This document shows positions 1-6,571 of a DNA stretch of 19,728 bases, one piece after another (the stretch's first letter is position 1; each line of letters begins with the position of its first letter). The notes below the pieces were generated by a model. It searched no databases. It saw nothing but the letters and a program-made list of their open reading frames with translations, and was not told where the DNA came from. The stretch spans positions 1 to 19,728 of the forward strand of contig JAZDLC010000484.1 of NCBI GenBank assembly GCA_043802345.1, given 5' to 3'. A program made the position numbers and the translations under genes. The DNA is from JAZDLC01 sp043802345. Lineage in GTDB: Bacteria; Planctomycetota; B15-G4; JADJEK01.

Positions 1-40
1 GCTCGTACGCGGGAGCACCGGGGACTTTTGTGAGCGGCTT

Positions 41-69
41 GGGTCCAGGGTGGGGGTGGGGGTCGTGGG
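41..69 (+). other. G-quadruplex-forming motif
   Basis: Five runs of three or more G lie within 29 bases (41-43, 48-50, 52-56, 58-62, 67-69), separated by loops of 4, 1, 1 and 4 nt. This fits the usual four-run G-quadruplex pattern. It sits directly beside the left arm of palindromic repeat copy 1. Repeat copy 2 has a similar but weaker G-rich flank (about 13889-13909). Whether it folds in the cell is unknown. Confidence 0.5.
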
Positions 70-71
70 TG

Positions 72-260
72 GCTCTCGGGCGTGCGTCCTGGGCGGGCCG
101 GGACTTGGGGTGGGACGGGTGCGCTCCGGGCGCGACGAACGGAGGGTGTCCTGTTGGCGGGGAAGGCGAGTGGTCGGGCGCGGGTTTGGAGAATGATGGG
201 TCCAGGGTGACTCCTGGTTGGGGTTTCTTTCCGGCCCGCCCTGGAAGCGCGCCCGAGAGC
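72..260 (+). repeat. Palindromic dispersed element, copy 1
   Basis: The terminal arms 73-101 and 231-259 are inverted repeats: 26 of 29 positions are Watson-Crick and one more is a G-T wobble. The outer pair 72/260 also matches. The loop between the arms is 129 nt, the same length as in copy 2 (13913-14095). Blocks shared exactly with copy 2 are the arm core GGGCGGGCCGGG (91-102), GGGCGCGACGAACG (128-141), GGGTCCAGGGTGACTCCTG (198-216) and CCGGCCCGCCC (231-241). Two internal hairpins can be drawn: GCGC/GCGC at 121-124 with 130-133, and CCAGG/CCTGG at 202-206 with 213-217. The outer half of the stem differs in sequence from copy 2 but still pairs. It may be a structured RNA, a MITE-like element or a REP-like palindrome; the sequence does not decide. 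Confidence 0.85.
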
Positions 261-518
261 TGCGGAGTCCTCTTCCTGGCGGCTGGAAGGGGGGTGGAGC
301 GCGTCGTTTTTTTGGGGGGAGGTTACGGAAGGTGGGGACGACCGATGGATGCAATGAGGTGGTCCCTCCATGGATGCGAGGAGCAGGTCGCGGTCGCCGG
401 CCTGTGAGGTGCAGTCGTACGAGTACGAAGAGAGTTTAGGACCAGTTCTTTCTTATCGGCTGCCCGCCGGACTGATCACCGTGCGCCCCGCTCCACGTCC
501 CCCCTACCGGAGGACGCC

Positions 519-1211
519 ATGAACGACGCACAGCATTCACAGGACCTGTGGCCGAGCGAGCTGAAGCCGCGTGAGCGGCTGCTGAGCCATGGCGAAGCAG
601 CGCTCTCCTGCCATGAACTGCTGACGCTCCTGCTTGGCAGCGGCTCCGCGCGGGCGTCGGCGGGCGATCTGGCCAGACGGCTGCTGGTCCTGGGCGGCGG
701 CTTGCGAGGTCTGGCGCGGCGGAGTCTGTCCGAACTGCTGGCGCTGGAGGGGATCGGTCCGGCACAGGCCAGTCGGCTGGCGGCGGCGTTCGAGATGGGA
801 CGTCGCCTGGCGACGGAAGTGCCCGGTCGGGGCAGGACGCTCAGGAGCGGGCGGGACATTTTCGGACTGCTCGCGCCGAAGGTCAGGGATCTGCGGAAGG
901 AGGTCTTCATCGTGCTGCTGCTGGATGGGAAGAACCGTCTGCTGCGGGAAGAGCGGGTCTCCGAGGGCTCGCTCACCAGTTCGATCGTGCATCCGCGCGA
1001 GGTGTTCGCTCCGGCGATCCGGGAATCGGCGGCCGCGATCATCGTGGCGCACAATCACCCCAGCGGCGACCCCTCACCGAGCCGCGAAGACCTGGAGGTC
1101 ACGGCCCGGCTGGTCGAGGCCGGGCGACTGATCGGCATCACGGTGCTGGACCATGTCATTCTTGGTGATCCCGAGTTCGTCTCCCTCCGGGAACGGGGTT
1201 TCCTTGACTGA
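519..1211 (+). CDS. radC: RadC family JAMM-domain protein
   Basis: 230 aa, close to the usual RadC length (~220-230). The N-terminal third resembles the helix-hairpin-helix part of the family (LLGSGSARASAGDLARRLL, then LLALEGIGPAQASRLAAAFE). The C-terminal JAB1/MPN (JAMM) metal-binding motif is intact: H178-N-H180-P-S-G-D with D191. The tail LIGITVLDHVILGD is typical of RadC. The ATG is fixed by GGAGGA seven to nine bases upstream. RadC proteins were once linked to DNA repair, but that role is not established; the fold suggests a metal-dependent hydrolase of unknown substrate. The next gene begins about 100 bp downstream, so co-transcription with the phosphoesterase and yidC genes is possible but not shown. 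Confidence 0.96.
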   Translation: MNDAQHSQDLWPSELKPRERLLSHGEAALSCHELLTLLLGSGSARASAGDLARRLLVLGGGLRGLARRSLSELLALEGIGPAQASRLAAAFEMGRRLATEVPGRGRTLRSGRDIFGLLAPKVRDLRKEVFIVLLLDGKNRLLREERVSEGSLTSSIVHPREVFAPAIRESAAAIIVAHNHPSGDPSPSREDLEVTARLVEAGRLIGITVLDHVILGDPEFVSLRERGFLD

Positions 1212-1311
1212 TCTTTGCTGGAAATCCGCCCAGGGAGTGGTGATCGGGCGTCCGGTATGGTTGGATCGAAGTCCCCTGTGTTACCGGCCCGATCGGGGCC
1301 GGGAGGCTCCT

Positions 1312-2067
1312 GTGATCGCCCTGATTTCTGACCTTCACTCCAACATGGAGGCGATTGAGGCCGTGCTGGCCGACATCGCTGGTCAGGGTATCGATCGCAT
1401 CGTCTGCCTGGGAGACGTGATCGGGTACGGGCCGGAACCGGTTCAGGCGCTCCGACTCGTGGAGAAGTTCGAACTCTGCCTGCGGGGGAACCATGAGGAA
1501 GCGGTGCTGTACGTGGCCGAGGATTTCAACGACAAGGCCCGGGAAGCCCTCGACTGGACCCGGGACCAACTGAACGATCCTGCCCTTCCGCGGGAGGATC
1601 GGTACGCCTTGTGGGGTGTCCTGGGAGATCAGATGAAGGTCGAGCATCGGCTCGATTCAGCGCTGCTGGTGCACGGTTCGCCGCGGGATCCGATCCGCGA
1701 GTACATCCTCCCCAGGGATGCCCGGGATCTGGTGAAGATGGGGGAAATCTTCGACAAGATCCCGGACCGCTTCTGCTTCGTGGGGCACAGCCACGTGCCT
1801 GGCATCTATCCCAATTCGGGGGGCTTTCTGCCCCCTTCGGCCCTGGACGGACAGTACGTTCCGCCTCAAGGCGTCAAGGTGGTGGTGAACGTCGGCTCGG
1901 TGGGGCAGCCCCGCGACGGAGATCCGAGAGCCTGCTATGCCACGTGGGATGGCGCGGCGGTGCGCTTCCGCCGGGTCGAGTACGACTTCAGGAAGACCAT
2001 GGAGAAGATTCGACAGCAGGCCGGCCTGGCGGACTATCTGGCCGATCGCTTGGAAGTCGGAAGGTAG
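1312..2067 (+). CDS. Calcineurin-like metallophosphoesterase
   Basis: All metal-ligand motifs of the calcineurin-like phosphoesterase family are present: D7-L-H9 at the N terminus, G34-D35 in CLGDVIGYGPEP, G59-N-H61-E, LVHGSPRD in the middle and GHSHVPG near the C terminus. A family-typical tail, NVGSVGQPRDGDPRA, follows. I place the start at GTG 1312 because GGGAGG lies five bases upstream and homology begins at once (VIALISDLHSN). A longer frame from 1153 overlaps radC and adds about 50 residues without family resemblance. The predicted product is 251 aa, cytosolic, with no signal peptide. The substrate cannot be named from sequence; relatives act on phosphoproteins or cyclic and linear phosphodiesters. 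It ends 9 bp before yidC, which suggests shared translation or an operon. Confidence 0.93.
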   Translation: MIALISDLHSNMEAIEAVLADIAGQGIDRIVCLGDVIGYGPEPVQALRLVEKFELCLRGNHEEAVLYVAEDFNDKAREALDWTRDQLNDPALPREDRYALWGVLGDQMKVEHRLDSALLVHGSPRDPIREYILPRDARDLVKMGEIFDKIPDRFCFVGHSHVPGIYPNSGGFLPPSALDGQYVPPQGVKVVVNVGSVGQPRDGDPRACYATWDGAAVRFRRVEYDFRKTMEKIRQQAGLADYLADRLEVGR

Positions 2068-2076
2068 GGCTGACTG

Positions 2077-3879
2077 TTGGAACGTAGGGTTTTTCTCACT
2101 CTCATCTTCTGCACTCTCTTCACCCTCATCTACTTGAAGATGACGCCGAAGCCGGAGCCGAGCGGGCAACCGGTCCAGGCTGGAGAAACCCGCCCTGATG
2201 AACTGGTGGGCGGCGCGGCCGGCGGATCCGGTCAGATCCCTCCGGCCGGCGCCGCGGGCGCCCCCCCGGCCGGCGCGGGCAACCTGGTGAAGACGGAGGT
2301 CGGCGAAATCGCGATCGAGCCGTTCGAATCGGACGATCTGCGGATCGAGTTCACGAACCTCGGCGCGGCGATCACGCAGGTTCAGCTGAAGAAGTACCGG
2401 AACAGCGTTACCGGGGCCGGTTCCGAGGACGGGCCGGACTGGGTCTCGGTCCTTCCGGGAGAGGACCGGTCATTCGGGCCGGCTCTCACCCTGCGTGAAA
2501 ACCCGACACCGACCTCTCCCGCAGTCTACGGTCTGGACCAATACCACTGGGAGGTGGTCCGCGACGAGGTGGAACCGGGCGGCGCGCGGGTGCTGGAGTT
2601 CCGCTTCGAGACCACGGACGGCTACCAATTCCTCAAGCGGTTCGTCTGCTCACCCAGCGAGCATTTCATCCGGGTAGCCGTCGGCATGAACGCGCTCGGT
2701 GAGCAGGAGCGGGAGTCCAAGAAGGAGCTCCTGCTGCGGGCCGCGGGAGGGGTCGCCGATGTTCAGCGGGGGCAGTGGACCCTGAAGCCCCAAGGGGTGT
2801 CGATGCTTCAGGATCAGCATGGGGAGGCGACCGTGCGCCACTACACCGCCTCCGAGCTGGAGGGGTCTCCGAAGACGGACACGGCCGAGGGGAAGAGCTC
2901 GATCGCCTGGGGCGGCGTCTCCAATCTCTACTTCGCCGTGCTGCTGGCGCCTGACCAGCCGGGCACCGTTAACGGCGTCTATCTCCTCGCGGAGAACGAG
3001 GATCGGCCGGAGAAGATCCAGGCGGAACTGATGGTGCCGCTGGTGGTCGCCAGGGATGGCTCCCTCACCGAGGTGTCGTTCCGGTACTTCGTGGGACCGA
3101 AGGATCCCGTCCTGCTCGAGGAGCAGGGTCTCGAGACCTTCCTGCCGCTGATCGAGGTGGACTACGGGAGCTGGAGCAGCTTCCGCTGGATCAACAAGCT
3201 GCTGCTGTTCGTGATGAGGTTCTTCCACGGCCTGGTCGGGAACTGGGGCGTGTCGATCATCCTGCTGACGTTGCTGGTCCGGATGTGCATCTTCCCGGTG
3301 ACCAGGACCCAGCAGGTGAGCATGCAGCGGTACTCCATGAAGATGCAGGCGCTGAAGCCGAAGCTGGACGCCCTCAAGGAAAAGTACAAGGACAAGTCGC
3401 AGAAGTTCGCTCAGGAGCAGATGAAGCTGCTGAAGGAACACAACGCCAAGCCGCCGCTGCTCGGCTGTCTCAGCACCCTGATCACCTTTCCCGTCTTCAT
3501 CGGGATGTTCCAGATCCTCAGAACCTCGATCGAACTGCGCCAGGCCCCCTTCGCCGGCTGGATCGGGGATCTTTCCCTCCCGGACGCCATGTTCCAGATC
3601 CCGGGTCTGGGGTTTGCCTTCAATCTGCTCCCGATCCTGGCCACGGCCGCCTTCGTGGGCCAGATGGCGCTGGCGCCGAAACCCGCCGACCCCCAGGCGC
3701 GCCAGCAGCAGAAGATCATGTTCATCATGCCGATCGTGTTCGGCGTGATGTTCTACAACTACGCGGCCGGCCTCTCGCTCTACATGCTGACCTCTTCCCT
3801 GTACGGCATGTTCGAGTACAAGTTCATCCGGCAGAAATTCTTCCCGAACCCCGTGGCGCCGGTGGTCCCCGCGAAGTAG
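2077..3879 (+). CDS. yidC: Membrane protein insertase YidC
   Basis: 600 aa, a Gram-negative-length YidC (Oxa1 family), which inserts and folds inner-membrane proteins alone or with SecYEG. An N-terminal membrane anchor (about residues 5-21) is followed by a Pro/Gly/Ala-rich linker and a large periplasmic beta domain (about 70-360). The conserved insertase core with its other membrane helices spans about 365-590. The groove arginine is present (R402 in TLLVRMCIFPVT), followed by the cytoplasmic coiled hairpin rich in Lys and Gln and the segment LLGCLSTLITFPVFIGMFQ. The start codon is TTG, 9 bp after the phosphoesterase stop. There is no rpmH-rnpA-yidD set upstream and no jag or mnmE downstream, so this is not the common yidC neighbourhood. 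Confidence 0.97.
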   Translation: MERRVFLTLIFCTLFTLIYLKMTPKPEPSGQPVQAGETRPDELVGGAAGGSGQIPPAGAAGAPPAGAGNLVKTEVGEIAIEPFESDDLRIEFTNLGAAITQVQLKKYRNSVTGAGSEDGPDWVSVLPGEDRSFGPALTLRENPTPTSPAVYGLDQYHWEVVRDEVEPGGARVLEFRFETTDGYQFLKRFVCSPSEHFIRVAVGMNALGEQERESKKELLLRAAGGVADVQRGQWTLKPQGVSMLQDQHGEATVRHYTASELEGSPKTDTAEGKSSIAWGGVSNLYFAVLLAPDQPGTVNGVYLLAENEDRPEKIQAELMVPLVVARDGSLTEVSFRYFVGPKDPVLLEEQGLETFLPLIEVDYGSWSSFRWINKLLLFVMRFFHGLVGNWGVSIILLTLLVRMCIFPVTRTQQVSMQRYSMKMQALKPKLDALKEKYKDKSQKFAQEQMKLLKEHNAKPPLLGCLSTLITFPVFIGMFQILRTSIELRQAPFAGWIGDLSLPDAMFQIPGLGFAFNLLPILATAAFVGQMALAPKPADPQARQQQKIMFIMPIVFGVMFYNYAAGLSLYMLTSSLYGMFEYKFIRQKFFPNPVAPVVPAK

Positions 3880-3959
3880 GAGCAAGGGCCGGGGCAGGCA
3901 GCCTTCCCCCAAACGCCTCGAACCCCCGGTTTGCCCCCCTATTTAGGGTCCCTGGCGAA

Positions 3960-3988
3960 TTGACATACTAGGGATGGGGTGGTACATC
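3960..3988 (+). promoter_or_regulatory. Possible sigma-70-type promoter for nrdR
   Basis: A perfect -35 hexamer TTGACA (3960-3965) is followed, after 17 bp, by TACATC (3983-3988), which is only a fair match to TATAAT. It lies 80 bp before nrdR in a 189-bp gap after yidC. The predicted leader contains a hairpin, GCGCCT/AGGCGC (4003-4008 with 4019-4024). A 7-bp inverted repeat, CTAGGGA (3968-3974) and its complement (4025-4031), brackets the -10 region. I saw no NrdR-box-like sequence here. The call rests on pattern alone. Confidence 0.4.
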
Positions 3989-4068
3989 TGGCCGTCTTGG
4001 CGGCGCCTACCGGTGGACAGGCGCTCCCTAGGTTTCCTGCCCACATGCCATGATGGAAGGCTGGTCGG

Positions 4069-4545
4069 ATGCGCTGCCCTTTCTGCACCTCCAACAACGA
4101 CCGAGTCATCGACTCCCGGACGTCGGGTGACGCCTTCGTGATCCGCCGCCGCAGGGAGTGCATGGAGTGCGGCAAGAGGTTCACGACCTACGAGAAGGTG
4201 GAGGAGCCGACCCTTCACGTCGTGAAGAAGGACGGCTCCCGGGTGCCTTTCGATCGGACCAAGGTACTCATGGGTCTGGTCAAGGCGTGCGAAAAGCGCC
4301 CGGTCTCCATGGACCGCCTCGAGGAGACGGTCAACAGCATCGAGTCCCAGTTGAACGAGACATTCGACAAGGAAGTTTCCTGCAAGTTCATCGGCCAGCT
4401 GGTGATGAATTCGCTGCGCGAAATCGACCACGTGGCGTACGTCCGCTTTGCCTCGGTCTATCGCGAGTTCAGGGACGTCAACGAGTTCCTCGAGGAACTG
4501 AAGCCCCTGCTCGAGAAGCGGAAGGAAGCGCAGAGTGATCGGTAG
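4069..4545 (+). CDS. nrdR: Transcriptional repressor NrdR
   Basis: 158 aa, the standard length for NrdR, the nucleotide-sensing repressor of ribonucleotide reductase genes. The N-terminal zinc ribbon is complete (C3-x-x-C6 and C31-x-x-C34, with the family sequence MRCPFC and RRRRECMECGKRFTTYE). The ATP-cone spans about residues 49-139 (VVKKDGSRVPFDRTKV to YVRFASVYREF) and binds ATP or dATP to switch oligomer state and DNA binding. The ATG is preceded by GGAAGG at a rather long distance. The 3' end overlaps the next gene by 11 nt, so the two are very likely translated together. No ribonucleotide reductase gene with an intact active site occurs in the window. Confidence 0.98.
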   Translation: MRCPFCTSNNDRVIDSRTSGDAFVIRRRRECMECGKRFTTYEKVEEPTLHVVKKDGSRVPFDRTKVLMGLVKACEKRPVSMDRLEETVNSIESQLNETFDKEVSCKFIGQLVMNSLREIDHVAYVRFASVYREFRDVNEFLEELKPLLEKRKEAQSDR

Positions 4546-6571
4546 CACGCGAAAGGTCCGCAAGCGGGATGGGCGTGAGGTCCCCTTCGATCAGGGGAAG
4601 ATCTGCGATGCGATCTTCCGGGCGGCCCGCTCCGTGGGTGGCGGCGACCGTTTTCTGGCGGAGGAACTCGGTTCGGTGGTCGCGCTGTTCATCGATCGGG
4701 AGTGGGCCGACCGGACGCCCTCGATCGATGATGTGTCCGACCTGATCGAGAAGGTCCTGGTCGAGACCGGACACGCGGGGACGGCCAAGTCGTTCATCCT
4801 GGAGCGGGATCGGCGAGATCGGATCCGCTCCACCTTGCGTGTTCGAAGGGACGATCAGGCCGGCCCGGAGGCCGGTGCTCCAACGGTCGATGCGAGGGCT
4901 CACGCCACGGTATCAGCCTGGTCCAAGGGGAAGATCATCGAGTCGCTGGTGGTGGAGGCGGAACTGGCGGTGCAGGTGTCCGAGGAGATCGCTGGAGAAG
5001 TCGAGCGCCGGGTTTTCTCCTCCGGACTGACCCGGGTCTCCACCTCCCTGATTCGGGCCCTGGTGGAAAACGAGTTGTTCGAGCGGGGCCACGAAGGGGT
5101 GTTGAGTCGGCAGCTGACCATTGGGTTGCCGCGGTATGATCTCGACCGTCTGGCACGGGGAGGGATCGAGGGGGATCCGCAACCGGGATGCGCCGACGCG
5201 CTGGACCGCAACGTGGCGGCGCCGTCATGGACCCAGTACTCCTTGCTGTCGGTCTACCCCACGGAGGTGGTGGACGGACACTGCTGCGGCCTCCTGCACC
5301 TGGGGGGGCTGGCCTCTCCGACCCGCTTCCAGGCGCTCGAGGTCGATCTTTCCGAGCCGAACGCCGGGTTCGCGGGCGGGGCGTCCGGCTTTCACGAGCT
5401 GCGGCTGTTTCTCTGCCGGGCCGCCGAGCTGTCGGATGAAAGGGTCGTCCTGAGAGGCCTGGAGCACCGCATCCTCGAATCGCTGCTGGATGTCGGGTGT
5501 GATCTCCAGGAGCTGGCGAGAATGCTGTTGCTCGCCGTGGGCAGTCCGGGCGAGCTGCCCGTAGCGCGCCCGCGCGCCCGGCTGGTCTTCCCGCTGCTCC
5601 CCAGGAGGGCGTGGCTGGATCAGGTCCTGGCAAGCGGAGGCGATGCCCGCGTGACCAGGCAGCGGTATCGACAGTGGTTGGGAGCCCTGCTGCAGCAGTC
5701 CGCGTTGCTTCCACAGCGGCAGAATCCGGTGCGGGTTCCGGAGCTGGTTCTTGATGTCGGCGGTGTCGATCGCGCCGAGGCGGAGGACATGGCTCTCCTG
5801 GAGCAGACGGTTCTGGCCGAGGGAACCGGCAGGGTCCTCGCGCTGATCGAGCCGGGCGTGGGAGGCGTGCTGGGATCCGTCGCTCCCCTCCTTCTCAGGG
5901 TTGATCTCAATCTGGCCCGGGCGGCGTTTCGCGCCCGGCGCTTCGAGACGGCATCGGTGCTCTCCCAGGCGGAGGCCGCGGCCTCCCTGGCGGTGACCGC
6001 GTGCGAGGCGAGGGCCCGCTTCCTGCGGGGGCTTCCAGGCCAGTCGTCGCCGCGGGAACGTCTGAAGAGGCTGTTTCCGGGCGAGCCCGGCGTACTGACA
6101 GCCGGGCGGTACGAGATCGGGCTCGCGGGGCTCGGTGCTGCGTGCCGGATCGCGTTCGATCACGAGCCGCTCGCGGACGAGCGCTCCAGGGAGTTCGCGA
6201 CCGCCTTGGTGGCCGGCTTGCGGAAGTTCATCGCCGCGGAGGCGAGGCGAGTTCGATTGCCTCTGACCTGTGCCTTCTGCGACGAGGAGGCGGTCCTCTC
6301 CCGCTTCGGCAAGCTCGACCTCGAGCGCCATCCGAGGGGCCGAGAGGTGCATGACGTGCCGCTGGACGGCAAGATGTACATCTATCAACGGAATCTGGGC
6401 GACATGGACGCCGCCTGTGATCCGACCGAGATCGCGGCGATCGAGGAAGGACTGCGCCGGGAGCTGCCGGCCCAGCCCCTCCCGTCGTATCACTCCCAGG
6501 CCGTGGATCGAATCCGGTTCCTCAGGCACTACTCCGGCCTCATCGGTGGAAGCAACTCCGCATGCATCTGA
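4535..6571 (+). CDS. Twin ATP-cone protein with degenerate NrdD-like body
   Basis: 678 aa. Two ATP-cones are visible in tandem, about residues 8-98 (KVRKRDGREVPFDQGKICDA) and 129-212 (VSAWSKGKIIESLVVEAELA), each a likely ATP/dATP site. The rest looks like a decayed class III (anaerobic) ribonucleotide reductase. The segment WTQYSLLSVYPTEVVDGH leads to H249-C-C-G-L-L-H255-L-G-G where the family has HxxGxxHxHD, and RFGKLDLERHP near residue 592 resembles the NrdD C-terminal region. I find no RVxGYL-type glycyl-radical motif and no paired-CxxC zinc site. One CxxC remains (C579, C582) and the protein ends SNSACI. The start is GTG, with AAGGAA upstream, 11 nt inside nrdR; the 3' end overlaps smc by 10 nt. 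The NrdD relationship is by eye, and a catalytic role looks unlikely. It could be a nucleotide sensor or a partner of NrdR. Confidence 0.8.
   Translation: MIGSTRKVRKRDGREVPFDQGKICDAIFRAARSVGGGDRFLAEELGSVVALFIDREWADRTPSIDDVSDLIEKVLVETGHAGTAKSFILERDRRDRIRSTLRVRRDDQAGPEAGAPTVDARAHATVSAWSKGKIIESLVVEAELAVQVSEEIAGEVERRVFSSGLTRVSTSLIRALVENELFERGHEGVLSRQLTIGLPRYDLDRLARGGIEGDPQPGCADALDRNVAAPSWTQYSLLSVYPTEVVDGHCCGLLHLGGLASPTRFQALEVDLSEPNAGFAGGASGFHELRLFLCRAAELSDERVVLRGLEHRILESLLDVGCDLQELARMLLLAVGSPGELPVARPRARLVFPLLPRRAWLDQVLASGGDARVTRQRYRQWLGALLQQSALLPQRQNPVRVPELVLDVGGVDRAEAEDMALLEQTVLAEGTGRVLALIEPGVGGVLGSVAPLLLRVDLNLARAAFRARRFETASVLSQAEAAASLAVTACEARARFLRGLPGQSSPRERLKRLFPGEPGVLTAGRYEIGLAGLGAACRIAFDHEPLADERSREFATALVAGLRKFIAAEARRVRLPLTCAFCDEEAVLSRFGKLDLERHPRGREVHDVPLDGKMYIYQRNLGDMDAACDPTEIAAIEEGLRRELPAQPLPSYHSQAVDRIRFLRHYSGLIGGSNSACI

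Larger units (their letters stand above)
1..518. other. Gene-free G-rich region upstream of radC
   Basis: I see no credible gene in this stretch. The open frames here are rich in Gly, Trp and Arg, have no family resemblance, and run across the palindromic repeat at 72-260. It contains a run of G-tracts (41-69), repeat copy 1, a T7-G6 homopolymer near 308-320, and two partial repeats of the word ATGGATGC near 345-377. The last 15 bases before radC carry a good ribosome binding site (GGAGGA, 509-514). I could not pick out a convincing promoter for radC, although the stretch 430-460 is less GC-rich than its surroundings and is where I would look. Confidence 0.7.

Noticed and set aside
250..320. 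Possible terminator: TCTTCC/GGAAGG-type stem before a T7 run
   Set aside because: The stem contains a wobble and about 14 nt separate it from the T-run, too far for intrinsic termination. The T7 is followed by six G.
30..407. 125-aa frame at the left end
   Set aside because: Gly/Trp/Arg-rich, no ribosome binding site, and it runs straight through the palindromic element.
3960..4068. NrdR box upstream of nrdR
   Set aside because: No sequence resembling the palindromic NrdR box was found; the inverted CTAGGGA repeat does not match it.
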